From Halarchaeum nitratireducens (lineage in GTDB: Archaea; Halobacteriota; Halobacteria; Halobacteriales; Halobacteriaceae): a stretch of 64,000 nucleotides of DNA. A model generated the notes under the pieces. The model searched no databases and was not told the origin of the DNA. It saw nothing but the letters and a program-made list of their open reading frames with translations. How positions within the stretch are numbered: position 1 is the first letter of the stretch; each line of letters opens with the position of its first letter. Positions 54,199-62,556 of the stretch are shown piece after piece. A program made the position numbers and the translations under genes. Location: positions 1 to 64,000 of the forward strand of contig NZ_BMOQ01000001.1 in NCBI RefSeq assembly GCF_014647155.1, read 5' to 3'.

Positions 54199-54708
54199 TT
54201 AGACGCCGAGCGCGAGCAGCGGCGCGCCGCCGACCTGCGCGTACGCGCCGGACAGGACGAAGGCGCCAATGATCCCGGCGAGGATCACGAAGATCCCGAG
54301 GAGGAGTTCGAGGATCACGACGACTTTCGCGCCGGTCTCGCCGGCGAGCTCGACCGCGGCGATTCCGATGACGTTCCCGAGGAGGACGGCCCACACCTCC
54401 CAGCGGCCCTGCTCGACGCCGGTCCCCTGCTTCGCCCGGTAGGCGAAGTACGCGGGCACGAGGAGGCCGACGGGGAACGTCAGCGCGGTGACGAGCGCGC
54501 TCCCGAGCCACGTCAGCGTGGAGTACTGCTCGAAGAACTCGGCGTCGCCCGCGCTCCTGCCGCCCGTCGGTTGGCGGACGCCGCACTCCGGACAGATGTC
54601 GGCGTCCTCGCTGATCTCCGCGCCGCACCCCCGACAGTACACCGTCGAGCGGGGTGCTTCGTCGCGCTCGTCGGGGCCGCCGTTTCCATCGCGTTCGTTG
54701 GAGGGCAT
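54199..54708 (-). CDS. Zinc-ribbon membrane protein
   Basis: 169 residues. An N-terminal zinc ribbon (YCRGCGAEISEDADICPECGVRQP, about 24-47) is joined to three hydrophobic segments (LTWLGSALVTALTFPVGLLVPAYF; WEVWAVLLGNVIGIAAVEL; VVVILELLLGIFVILAGIIGAFVL). This 'zinc ribbon plus small membrane domain' layout is common in haloarchaea. No function assigned. ATG at 54708. It precedes nothing on the same strand, and the ddc gene lies 46 nt further up. Confidence 0.8.
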   Translation of the reverse strand: MPSNERDGNGGPDERDEAPRSTVYCRGCGAEISEDADICPECGVRQPTGGRSAGDAEFFEQYSTLTWLGSALVTALTFPVGLLVPAYFAYRAKQGTGVEQGRWEVWAVLLGNVIGIAAVELAGETGAKVVVILELLLGIFVILAGIIGAFVLSGAYAQVGGAPLLALGV

Positions 54709-54754
54709 CGGTGTCAGGATGTCGTCGCGGCGCGGCTTAAAGCCGGCCGCCGAC

Positions 54755-56233
54755 CTATGCGTCCCGGGCCGTCAGCGACCCGACGTCGACGCTCTCGGCG
54801 ACGTCGCGGAGCGCGTCGAGCGTGTCGGCGATGTCGTCCAGCGTCGTGAGCGGGTTCATCAGCGTCAGCTTCAGCGCCTCGACGCCGTCGACCTCGGTAC
54901 GCGCGACGACGGCCCGCCCGTCGCGGAAGAGCGCCTCGCGGGCGGCCGTGTTCAGTGCGTCGAGGTCGTCGTCCGCCATCTCCCGCGGTTCGTACCGGAA
55001 GAGGACGGTGTTGAGCGACGGCTCGGCGAGCAGCGCGAAGTCGGGGGACGAATCGAGGAGCGTCGCCGCGCGGTTCGCGGTCGTGCACACCGTTTCGACG
55101 GCCTCGGCGATCCCCTCGCGGCCGAGCGCGCGGAACGTGAGGTACGGCTTGAGCGCGTCGAAGCGCCGCGTCGTCTGGGTGGACTTCGAGACGAGGTTCG
55201 GGAGCGCGGAGTCCGCGGGGTTGAGATAGTCGTCGTTGCGCGCGGCGTACCCGAAGGCCTCGCGCTCGTCGAGGAGGAGCGCGCCGCAGCTGATCGGTTG
55301 GAAGAAGAGCTTGTGGAAGTCGACGGAGACTGAGTCCGCACGCTCGATGCCGGCGAGGCGGTCGGCGTCGTCGGTGAGCGCGAGCGCACCGCCAAACGCG
55401 GCGTCGACGTGGAACCACGCGTCGCGCGTACGCGCGCGGTCGGCGAGCCGATCGAGCGGATCGATCGCACCGAAGTCCGTCGTGCCGGCGGTCCCGACGA
55501 CGGCGACGACCTCGTTGCCCGCCTCGTCGAGACGGTCGAGCGTCGCGTCGAGTTCGTCGACGTCCATCCGGTGGTCGGCGTCCGTCTCGACCGTGACGAC
55601 GGCATCGTGGCCGAGGCCGAGGTGGTGGGCGGACTGCTCCGCGGTGAAGTGGGCCTCCGCCGAGCAGACGATCCGGAGGTCGTCGGCCTGGGGTGGGAGG
55701 CCCGCGGCCTGCGCGTCGTGATCCAAGCGCTCCTCGCAGTAGCGATCCCGCGCGAGCAAGAGCGCCTGGAAGTTCGACTGCGTGCCGCCGCTCGTGACGA
55801 CGCCGTCCGACCCGTCACCGAGGCCGAAGAGGTCGCCGAGAGTCTCGACGAGGCGCTCCTCGACGACGGTCGCCGCGCCGCTCTGATCGAAGGAGTCGAG
55901 CGACTGGTTCGTCGCCGAGAGCATCGTCTCCGCCGCGAGGCCGGACACCGTCGGCGGGCAGTGGAGGTGCGCGGCCGTCCGCGGGTGAGAGACGTTCACC
56001 GTCTCCGCGAGGATGTCGGCCGCCGCCTCGTCGATGGCCGCGTCGAGGCCGATCCCCGACTCGGGGAGGACGTCCTCGGGGAGCGACGCGCGGATCGCGT
56101 CCGGCTCGGCGCCCGAGAAGGGGTCGTCGGTATCGGTCGCGTCGATCGCCGCCTCGCGCGCTCGCTCGGCCGCATCGCGGTAGGCTTCGGCGCCCGCGTC
56201 GGTGCCGAGGAAGCGCTCTTCGAGGTCGCTCAT
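54755..56233 (-). CDS. ddc: L-2,4-diaminobutyrate decarboxylase
   Basis: PLP group II decarboxylase that turns 2,4-diaminobutyrate into 1,3-diaminopropane. 492 residues: SHPRTAAHLHCPPTVSGLAAE, GVVTSGGTQSNFQALLLAR, CSAEAHFTAEQSAHHLGLG, FHVDAAFGGALALTDDADR and the PLP lysine in SVSVDFHKLFFQPISCGALL. Substrate is inferred from its partner, the diaminobutyrate aminotransferase with which it overlaps by 4 nt. Other amino-acid decarboxylases share the fold. No siderophore synthetase genes follow. Confidence 0.9.
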   Translation of the reverse strand: MSDLEERFLGTDAGAEAYRDAAERAREAAIDATDTDDPFSGAEPDAIRASLPEDVLPESGIGLDAAIDEAAADILAETVNVSHPRTAAHLHCPPTVSGLAAETMLSATNQSLDSFDQSGAATVVEERLVETLGDLFGLGDGSDGVVTSGGTQSNFQALLLARDRYCEERLDHDAQAAGLPPQADDLRIVCSAEAHFTAEQSAHHLGLGHDAVVTVETDADHRMDVDELDATLDRLDEAGNEVVAVVGTAGTTDFGAIDPLDRLADRARTRDAWFHVDAAFGGALALTDDADRLAGIERADSVSVDFHKLFFQPISCGALLLDEREAFGYAARNDDYLNPADSALPNLVSKSTQTTRRFDALKPYLTFRALGREGIAEAVETVCTTANRAATLLDSSPDFALLAEPSLNTVLFRYEPREMADDDLDALNTAAREALFRDGRAVVARTEVDGVEALKLTLMNPLTTLDDIADTLDALRDVAESVDVGSLTARDA

Positions 56234-57588
56234 GGCGCCACCTCCGCGTTCACGGCGGCCGCGACGGCCTCCGTGAAGATCGCGGCGATCTCGTCGACGT
56301 CGTCCGCGTCGACGATCAGGGGCGGGAGGAAGCGCGCCGTCGACCCGCCGCGGCCGCCGAGTTCGATGACGAGGCCGCGCTCGAAACACTCGGTGCGCAC
56401 GCGGTCCGCGAGGTCCTCGTCGGCGGGCCGCGCGCCCGCGTCGTCCGGCTCGGCGTCGGCGTCCACGAATTCCACGCCGAGCATGAGTCCGCGCCCGCGG
56501 ACGTCGCCGACCGCGTCGTAGCGCGCTTCGAGAGCGTCGAGCGCCTCGCGGAGGCGCGCCCCCATCCGCTCGGCGTGGTCGTCGAGGTCGTGTTCGAGCA
56601 CGTAGTCGATGGTGGCTTCGCCGGCCGCCATCGCCAGCTGATTGCCCCTGAACGTTCCGGCGTGCGCGCCGGGCTCCCAGCCGTCCAGCGATTCGTCGTA
56701 GACGACGACGGCGAGCGGGAGGCCGCCGCCGACGGCCTTGGAGAGCGTGACGACGTCGGGCGTGATACCCGCGTGCTCGAAGGCGTACGTCTCCCCCGTT
56801 CGCCCGAGACCCGACTGGATCTCGTCGACGACCATCGGGATGTCGCGCTCGCGGGTGATCCGACGTATCTCGCGCGTCCACTCGTCGGGGGCGGGCACCG
56901 CGCCGCCCTCGCCTTGGACGAGTTCGACGAAGAGCCCCGCGGGGTCGCGAACGCCTCGGCCCGGGTCGTCGAGGAACCGCTCGACGTAGCGCGCGGCCGT
57001 CGCGCCGTCTTCGTCACCCGCCTCGCCGAACGGGCTTCGGTACCGGTAGGGGTAGGGGAGGTGGTGGACGCCGGCCATCAGCCCCGAGAGCTCCTTCTTC
57101 GCGTGCGTGTCGCCCATCATCGAGAGCGCGCCGTTCGTCATCCCGTGGTACGCGCCGCGGAACGCGAGCACGTCGTCGTTCCCCGTCGCGGTCTTGACGA
57201 GCTTCAGCGCGGCCTCGATGGCGTCCGTCCCGGCGGGACTGCAGAACTGCACTTTCGCGTTCTCCGAGACGTCATCGGGGAGGCTCGCCATGAGCGAGTC
57301 CACGAAGCGCTCCTTGGCGGGCGTCGTGATGTCGAGCGTGTGGATCGGCCGGTCGTCGTCGAGCGCCGCCTCCATCGCGTCGGTGACCGCGGGGTGATTG
57401 TGCCCGAGCGCGAGCGTGCCCGCGCCCGCGAGACAGTCGTAGTACGTGTTCCCGTCCATGTCCGTCAGCTCGACGCCGCTCGCCTCGCGGATGGCGAACG
57501 GGAGGTGTCGGGGGTAGGTGCGGGCGCTGGACTCGCGCGCCGCCTGCTGGTCGAGCAGTCCGGCGTTTCCGGCCTCCTCGTACGTCAT
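56230..57588 (-). CDS. dat: Diaminobutyrate-2-oxoglutarate aminotransferase
   Basis: Class-III PLP aminotransferase making 2,4-diaminobutyrate from aspartate semialdehyde and glutamate. 452 residues: ARTYPRHLPFAIREASG, DCLAGAGTLALGHNHPAV, QFCSPAGTDAIEAALKLVK, FRGAYHGMTNGALSMMGD, VDEIQSGLGRTGETYAFEH and the PLP lysine in VTLSKAVGGGLPLAVVVY. It forms an operon with ddc and is upstream of it. Enzymes of this pair also begin haloarchaeal siderophore clusters; here the pair stands alone. Confidence 0.92.
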   Translation of the reverse strand: MTYEEAGNAGLLDQQAARESSARTYPRHLPFAIREASGVELTDMDGNTYYDCLAGAGTLALGHNHPAVTDAMEAALDDDRPIHTLDITTPAKERFVDSLMASLPDDVSENAKVQFCSPAGTDAIEAALKLVKTATGNDDVLAFRGAYHGMTNGALSMMGDTHAKKELSGLMAGVHHLPYPYRYRSPFGEAGDEDGATAARYVERFLDDPGRGVRDPAGLFVELVQGEGGAVPAPDEWTREIRRITRERDIPMVVDEIQSGLGRTGETYAFEHAGITPDVVTLSKAVGGGLPLAVVVYDESLDGWEPGAHAGTFRGNQLAMAAGEATIDYVLEHDLDDHAERMGARLREALDALEARYDAVGDVRGRGLMLGVEFVDADAEPDDAGARPADEDLADRVRTECFERGLVIELGGRGGSTARFLPPLIVDADDVDEIAAIFTEAVAAAVNAEVAP

Positions 57589-57734
57589 CGCTCGCCCTCG
57601 TGATCACGCTCGCTCGTCTGTCGCGGTGTCCCAGTCACGTCCCTCTCTACTTCCCTTCCGGGTAGTAAGGTATCGACCGGCGAACCCCTCGCCTACTGTG
57701 GTGTGCGGTCGTTCCACACCCGTCCGGCGATTGG

Positions 57735-57742
57735 CTTTAAGG
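57735..57742 (+). promoter_or_regulatory. TATA-like element of the rubredoxin-like gene
   Basis: CTTTAAGG centred 27 nt before the ATG at 57766, which selects this ATG over upstream in-frame codons. Confidence 0.6.
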
Positions 57743-57765
57743 AACGACCGGCCGAACCCCCGTGT

Positions 57766-58053
57766 ATGAGCGACGATTCACCGGTGAAGATCGGGACCGC
57801 AGTGTACGACGCGGACGGCCGCGAGATCGGGACGGTCCGCGGGTTCAACGACGACGGCTTCTTCGTCACGACCCGCGAGGGCGTCGCCGCGCTCTCCGTC
57901 GAGCACGAGCACACCCCCCACGACCTCGGCGAGGCCGAACTCCTCTGGCGGTGTTCGGACTGCGGTGCGGTCGGCGAGGTCGAGGACATCCCCGACGAGT
58001 GTCCGGACTGTAACGCGCCGCGAGAACACCTCTACTACTGGACGGAGGACTGA
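57766..58053 (+). CDS. Rubredoxin-like zinc-ribbon protein with PRC-like start
   Basis: 95 residues. The N-terminal part (KIGTAVYDADGREIGTVRGF then DGFFVTTREGVAALSVEH) looks like a PRC-barrel-type beta module. The C-terminal part has two Cys pairs, WRCSDCGAVGEVEDIPDECPDCNAPRE, close to a rubrerythrin-type rubredoxin domain (C-x-x-C...C-x-x-C). The metal could be Fe or Zn. It probably belongs to a haloarchaeal DUF family (7130 by memory). Divergent from dat and convergent with nifU-like. Confidence 0.8.
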   Translation: MSDDSPVKIGTAVYDADGREIGTVRGFNDDGFFVTTREGVAALSVEHEHTPHDLGEAELLWRCSDCGAVGEVEDIPDECPDCNAPREHLYYWTED

Positions 58054-58108
58054 GGAGTCCGGCGACGCCGTCGCTACGCGCGTCGAGAAAAAACGGAAGA
58101 ACGGTCGT

Positions 58109-58462
58109 TTAGAACGGGGCCTGCGGACCTTCGTCGGTCTCGGAGTCGTCGTCCGACGTCTCGCCGGGGAACGACGGAGACATGCCGCCCGAGTGGCCGC
58201 CCTCCATTCCGGTGTCGGCGTTGACCGTCTCGATCTCGGGAATCTCCTTCGTCATCCGAGCCTTGATCGCCTGGATCGTCATCGGGGAGATACCGCATCC
58301 CGAACAGGCACCGCTCAGCTGGATGTCGACCTCGCCGCTCTCGCGGTCGATGTTCGTAATCGAGGCGCTCCCGCCGTGCATCTGGATCTGTGGGAAGTTC
58401 CGCCGGAGGAAGCTCGTGACGCGCTCCTCGAGGTCGTCCCCGGACTGACTCTCGGTGCTCAT
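58109..58462 (-). CDS. NifU C-terminal-domain Fe-S scaffold protein
   Basis: 117 residues. The NifU-like domain (residues about 10-90) has LRRNFPQIQMHGGSASITNI and the cluster motif LSGACSGCGISPMTIQAIKARM (C-x-x-C). It holds a [4Fe-4S] or [2Fe-2S] cluster for transfer to apo-proteins. A Gly/Asp-rich tail follows. The ATG at 58462 is used instead of one three codons earlier. The same-strand DUF5783-like gene is 25 nt upstream. Confidence 0.92.
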   Translation of the reverse strand: MSTESQSGDDLEERVTSFLRRNFPQIQMHGGSASITNIDRESGEVDIQLSGACSGCGISPMTIQAIKARMTKEIPEIETVNADTGMEGGHSGGMSPSFPGETSDDDSETDEGPQAPF

Positions 58463-58487
58463 ACGTGGCAATAGGTGATTCGCGGCC

Positions 58488-58838
58488 TTAGGCTTTTGGT
58501 TGCCCGCCGTCCTCGCCCTCGCCCTCGAAACCGAAGGCGACTCGGAGCTGGTGTTCGATCCCCTCGACGTAGCGTTCGAGGACCGCCTCCGCCCTTTCGG
58601 GTTCGACGACGCCGTCGAGTCGCTCTATCGGATCCGCGGGGAGGTCGACGCTGAACTCGCCGTCGCCCTCGTAGTGGGGCTCGCTCTCGTTGAGCACCTG
58701 CTGGTCGAGCGAGTGGACGAGCGTGCTGTCGTATCGCTCGTTGAGGTCGTTGAACGCGCGCTTGTACGCGGTCTGAAGCTGGGCGAAATACTCCGTGTAC
58801 TTCCCCTCCTCGAACTCGTCGGGCGTGAAGTCGGCCAT
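58488..58838 (-). CDS. Conserved haloarchaeal protein, DUF5783-like
   Basis: 116 residues, acidic, no membrane segments or cysteines. It begins MADFTPDEFEEGKYTEYFAQ then LQTAYKRAFNDLNERYDSTLVHSLDQQVLNESEPHYE-type helices, a pattern I recall for haloarchaeal DUF5783. Function is unknown. It lies upstream of the nifU-like gene on the same strand with 25 nt between, so they may be an operon. Confidence 0.8.
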   Translation of the reverse strand: MADFTPDEFEEGKYTEYFAQLQTAYKRAFNDLNERYDSTLVHSLDQQVLNESEPHYEGDGEFSVDLPADPIERLDGVVEPERAEAVLERYVEGIEHQLRVAFGFEGEGEDGGQPKA

Positions 58839-58905
58839 ACGAGACGTTCCGCCGCGGAGCGCCAAAAGCCGGGCGGTCCGCGTCTATATATTCTATACCG
58901 CGATA

Positions 58906-59424
58906 TCAAATCGTCCGGGCCATCGTCAGCTCGACGCGCCCGCGGCGTTCGACCTCGAAGTCGAACCGCCGGTAGAGCGCGCGCGCACACCGATTCGACG
59001 ACTCGACGGCGAGCCAGACGCGCCCACCACCACGCGTCCGGTGGGCGCCGAGGAGCCCGCGGAGGAGGCCGGTCCCGACGCCGTTTCCGCGCGCGTTCGG
59101 GGCGACGAAGACGGCGAGCTCGTGCGCGTCGCCCGCCTCGATCAGCGCCGCGTGTCCGACGATCTCGCCGTCGCGGCGGGCGACGACGCCGTGCGCGTCC
59201 AGCAGCGTTCTAAGCCACTCGCGGCGCTCGTCGGCGTCCGTCGGGGGGAGACCTTGCGTCCGATCGGTGAGCGGGAACGCGTCGTACATCGCGGCCAGCG
59301 CGTCGGCGTCGCCCGCCGTCGCGGCCCCGATCTCGACGCGCGCACCGTCGGCCGCGCGAAAACTGAACGGGGGGTCACAGAGCAGTTCGTCCGTCGTCGT
59401 CGTCCGCGTCGCACTCTGAGTCAT
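58906..59424 (-). CDS. GNAT-family N-acetyltransferase
   Basis: 172 residues. The acetyl-CoA motif is ELAVFVAPNARGNGVGTGLLRGLLGAHRTRG (R/Q-x-x-G-x-G/A) with the following RVWLAVESSNRCARALYRRFDFEVE, motif B. The substrate is not predictable. ATG at 59424 overlaps by 4 nt a 30-codon upstream frame. The usual TATA-like box lies before that leader frame, not 27 nt before this ATG. Confidence 0.88.
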   Translation of the reverse strand: MTQSATRTTTTDELLCDPPFSFRAADGARVEIGAATAGDADALAAMYDAFPLTDRTQGLPPTDADERREWLRTLLDAHGVVARRDGEIVGHAALIEAGDAHELAVFVAPNARGNGVGTGLLRGLLGAHRTRGGGRVWLAVESSNRCARALYRRFDFEVERRGRVELTMARTI

Positions 59425-59513
59425 CTGGGTGGTGTCGTGGGAAGCGGTGGGCTCTCGGCTCGCGGGTCGATCGTCTGGGTGTACCGGCGCGCGTGTGCTA
59501 CGGGTGCGGTCAT
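59421..59513 (-). CDS. 30-residue leader ORF coupled to the GNAT gene
   Basis: ATG at 59513 opens MTAPVAHARRYTQTIDPRAE, ending at a TGA that forms ATGA with the GNAT start. A TTATAG element at 59543-59548 is about 32 nt upstream of this ATG but 121 nt from the GNAT ATG. If transcription starts near 59519, ribosomes would translate the leader first and re-initiate on GNAT. It may be regulatory or just an unannotated tiny gene. Confidence 0.4.
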   Translation of the reverse strand: MTAPVAHARRYTQTIDPRAESPPLPTTPPR

Positions 59514-59558
59514 ACGACGCCGTACGACTTCCGCCCACAAAACTATAACGGTCGTTCG

Positions 59559-60980
59559 TTATGAACCGAGCTGCTCACTGACCGCCGCGTCGGCGGCCGC
59601 GACGAAGTCCGTCTCCCGGCCCGCCGGCACCGTCGCGCCCGCCGCGACCTCGTGGCCGCCGCCGTCGCCGCCGACCGCCGCCGCGGCCTCCGCCGCGACC
59701 GTCGAGAGGTCGAGGCCGCGCTCGACGAGTCTGGGCGTCCCCCGCATCGATACCTTCACGCCCGGCTCGTCGTCCCCGCCGTCGTCCTTCTCGGCGAACG
59801 CGATGATCGGGACGCCCGCCTCCACGCCGTCCTCCCCCATCGCCATCCCGGCGACGATCCCGACGACCGTCTCGGGCAGGCGATCCCCGGCGTGGAACCA
59901 CTGCACGTGCGACTCGCGCTCGACGCCGACCTCTCGAACCACGTCGACGCCCGTCGCCAGCGTCTGACGGTGTTCCCGCAGGAGGTCGCGCGCCGCATCG
60001 AGGGGCGCGCCGCGCTCGCCCCGGCAGACCGCGAGCCCCACGGCCGCCCGGTCGTAGCGCGCCGTCGCGTTCAGGAGCGTGGAGAACTCGCTCGCGTCCC
60101 GAAGCTCGCTCCCCCGCTCCTCCCCGCACAGCGTGTACGTCGTCCCGATCAGCGCCTCGATCTCGTCGGCCCCCACGCCCGTCCGCATCGCCCGCTGGAC
60201 GAGCGCGCTCACGACCGTCCGGCGCGCCGCCGTGTCGAGATCGGCCCACGCCTTCCACTCCCCGTCCTCGCGCAGTTCGGCGTCGAGGCCGTCGAGGAAC
60301 CGGAGCGCGCCGTTCCGATCGCCAGTGATCCCCGGTATCGGCACGTCGCTCGCGTACGCGAGCAGTTTCGGCAGCGGGCGCGTCTGCGTCCCGAACACCG
60401 CGAGGTCCTTCGAGGCGTCGAGCACGCCCGCCTCGACGCCCTCCGCGACGATCCCCGCGTTCGCCCCGATCAGCTCGCCCTCCACGACCTGCATGTCGCC
60501 GACCGCGCCGACGACCGCCAGCGCCGCCAAGTCGCGGTTGTCTCCGTCGTCCCCTTCGAGCGCACGCGCGACGCAGTAGCTCGCGCCCGCCCCGGAGAGT
60601 TCGCTCCCGCCGTCGAGTCCTTCGAGCAGGGGATTCAGGTGGAACTCGATCGCGGCGTCCGCCGGCTGGTGGTGGTCCGCGATCACCGGCGTGAACGCCT
60701 CGTAGTCGGTGATGACGTCGAGCTGGCCGCTCCCGAAGTCGGTGAAGAAGACGGCGTCGTAGTCGGCCGCCGCGTAGCGCTCGACGGCCTCGCGGTCGAG
60801 TTGCTTCTCGAAGACGACGTCGTGGGCGATGCCGGCGCGTTCGAGCGCCGTGCTGGCGATGCCGGCGCTCGTCAGGCCGTCGGCGTCGATGTGCGACGCG
60901 AGCAGGAGGTCGTCCGCCGCGCGGAGCCGCTCGGCGCACCGCGCGGCCCGCGTCGCGAGTTCGGGAACGGGCGCGTCCAT
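59559..60980 (-). CDS. RecJ-like DHH-family exonuclease
   Basis: 473 residues. DHH phosphoesterase motifs: LLASHIDADGLTSAG (DxD), DAVFFTDFGSGQ, PVIADHHQPAD (DHH) and a late C-terminal DHHA1-like GGDGGGHEVAAGATV (GG-GH). This family includes archaeal RecJ/GAN, single-strand nucleases tied to the replicative helicase; other haloarchaeal DHH paralogues exist. ATG at 60980 sits about 29 nt after a GTTTATC box, and the GTG seven codons earlier does not fit. Confidence 0.9.
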   Translation of the reverse strand: MDAPVPELATRAARCAERLRAADDLLLASHIDADGLTSAGIASTALERAGIAHDVVFEKQLDREAVERYAAADYDAVFFTDFGSGQLDVITDYEAFTPVIADHHQPADAAIEFHLNPLLEGLDGGSELSGAGASYCVARALEGDDGDNRDLAALAVVGAVGDMQVVEGELIGANAGIVAEGVEAGVLDASKDLAVFGTQTRPLPKLLAYASDVPIPGITGDRNGALRFLDGLDAELREDGEWKAWADLDTAARRTVVSALVQRAMRTGVGADEIEALIGTTYTLCGEERGSELRDASEFSTLLNATARYDRAAVGLAVCRGERGAPLDAARDLLREHRQTLATGVDVVREVGVERESHVQWFHAGDRLPETVVGIVAGMAMGEDGVEAGVPIIAFAEKDDGGDDEPGVKVSMRGTPRLVERGLDLSTVAAEAAAAVGGDGGGHEVAAGATVPAGRETDFVAAADAAVSEQLGS

Positions 60981-61005
60981 GGCGTCCCGATACGCCGTCA
61001 CGTCC

Positions 61006-61012
61006 GATAAAC
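61006..61012 (-). promoter_or_regulatory. TATA-like element of the RecJ-like gene
   Basis: GTTTATC on the minus strand, about 29 nt before the ATG at 60980; it supports a leaderless start there and lies just outside the hemD 3' end. Confidence 0.6.
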
Positions 61013-61054
61013 GCCCGTATCCGCGTCCGCCGTGCGCGCCGTACTACCGTGCGT

Positions 61055-61801
61055 CTACTCGTGACGGCTCGGTGCGGCTTCCTCGACGACTGCGGCCGCG
61101 AGCGCGTCGAACGACGCCTCCTCGGGGACGACGTCGACGTCGATCCCGTGGCGTTCCGCCGTCCGCGCCGTCGGCTCGCCGATACAGCCCACGACGGCGT
61201 CGTTCAGCCCCGCGAGCGCGTCGTCGCGGACGCCGCGCGCCGCCGCGGCCTCCAGGAAGTGCTCGACGGTGAGCGAGGAGGTGAACAGCGCCGCCTCCAG
61301 CTCCCCGTCGGCCGCGCGCTCCGACGACACGCCGGCCTCGGGCGGCCGGACGAGCCGGTAGAGGACCGTCTCGTGGACGTACGCGCCCGCGTCTTCGAGG
61401 CCGTCCGTGAGCACCGCCGAGCCGTGATCCGAGCGCGCCACCTCGACGCGCGCGCCGTCCACCTCGTCCGCGAGCGCGTCGACGAGGCCGGCGCTGGAGA
61501 ACTCCGCCGGGACGCGATCGACGGTGTAGCCCGCATCGCGCAGCGTCCCGGCCGTGCGCTCACCGATGGCGCAGACGGTCGCCTCTCCGGGCTCCCAGTC
61601 GGTCTCGGAGACGAGCTCGACGCCGGTCTTGCTCGTGAAGATCGCGTAGTCGGCGTCCTCGCGCGCGCTCGCTCGCGTCGGCTCGACGGCGAGCATCGCG
61701 TCGGGCACTGGCGTCGCGCCGAGCGATTCGAGCAACTCGGCGGCGGCCTCGAGGCGACCGTCGTCCGGCCGGAACACCGCCGCGCGAACCTCTCGGGTCA
61801 T
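61055..61801 (-). CDS. hemD: Uroporphyrinogen-III synthase
   Basis: Cyclises hydroxymethylbilane with inversion of ring D to give uroporphyrinogen III. 248 residues with the weakly conserved HemD pattern: DYAIFTSKTGVELV, CAIGERTAGTLRDAGYTVD, AALFTSSLTVEHFLEAAA and DAVVGCIGEPTARTAERHGI. ATG overlaps the cobA stop by 4 nt. HemD sequences diverge greatly; gene order is the strongest support. Confidence 0.93.
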   Translation of the reverse strand: MTREVRAAVFRPDDGRLEAAAELLESLGATPVPDAMLAVEPTRASAREDADYAIFTSKTGVELVSETDWEPGEATVCAIGERTAGTLRDAGYTVDRVPAEFSSAGLVDALADEVDGARVEVARSDHGSAVLTDGLEDAGAYVHETVLYRLVRPPEAGVSSERAADGELEAALFTSSLTVEHFLEAAAARGVRDDALAGLNDAVVGCIGEPTARTAERHGIDVDVVPEEASFDALAAAVVEEAAPSRHE

Positions 61802-62556
61802 CGCAGGAACGCCTCCAGTTCCTCGCGGACGCCGGCGACGCCGCCGATCACCGTCACCGCTGGCGGCTCGATGCCGACCTCGTCGCGCGCCGCGACGATG
61901 GTGTCGAGGGTCCCGGTCGCCACCCGCTGATTCGGGCGCGTCCCGCGCTCGACGAGCGCGACGGGGGTCTCGGGGTCCATCCCGGAGTCCCGGAGCGCCG
62001 CGGTGTAGTCGGGGAGTCGCGTGACGCCCATCAGGACGACGATGGTCCCGCCCGCCGCGGCGAGCGCCGCCCAGTCGACGCTCGACTCGGGCTTCGTCGG
62101 GTCCTCGTGGCCCGTGACGAACGTCACCGACGAGGCGTGATCGCGGTGAGTCACCGGGATGCCGGCGACGCCCGGCGCGGCCACTGGCGACGTGACGCCC
62201 GGCACGACCTCGAACGGAACGCCGTGGTCCGCGAGGTACTCGGCCTCCTCGCCGCCGCGCCCGAAGACGAACGGGTCGCCGCCCTTGAGGCGGACGACGC
62301 TCTTCCCGTCGGTCGCGTACGCGACGAGCCGTTCGTTGATCTCCGCCTGCGAGGTGCGCTTGTCGCTGTGCGCGCGCTTGCCGACGTCCTCCGCGTTGCC
62401 GTCCGGGATGAGATCGAGGATCTCCGGCCCGGGGAGCCTGTCGTGGAGGACGACGTCCGCGCTCTCCAGGAGGTCGCGAGCCTTCACGGTCAGGAGTCCG
62501 GGATCGCCCGGCCCGCTCCCGACGAGGTAGACGGTACCGGCCTCGGCGGTCGTCAT
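61798..62556 (-). CDS. cobA: Uroporphyrinogen-III C-methyltransferase
   Basis: SAM-dependent methylation to precorrin-2, the branch to siroheme, cobalamin and archaeal heme. 252 residues with family signatures VYLVGSGPGDPGLLTVKARDLL, VVRLKGGDPFVFGRGGEE, VPGVTSPVAAPGVAGIPVTH and GTIVVLMGVTRLPDY. It overlaps hemC and hemD by 4 nt each. Archaea use this precursor for siroheme-dependent heme synthesis. Confidence 0.96.
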   Translation of the reverse strand: MTTAEAGTVYLVGSGPGDPGLLTVKARDLLESADVVLHDRLPGPEILDLIPDGNAEDVGKRAHSDKRTSQAEINERLVAYATDGKSVVRLKGGDPFVFGRGGEEAEYLADHGVPFEVVPGVTSPVAAPGVAGIPVTHRDHASSVTFVTGHEDPTKPESSVDWAALAAAGGTIVVLMGVTRLPDYTAALRDSGMDPETPVALVERGTRPNQRVATGTLDTIVAARDEVGIEPPAVTVIGGVAGVREELEAFLR

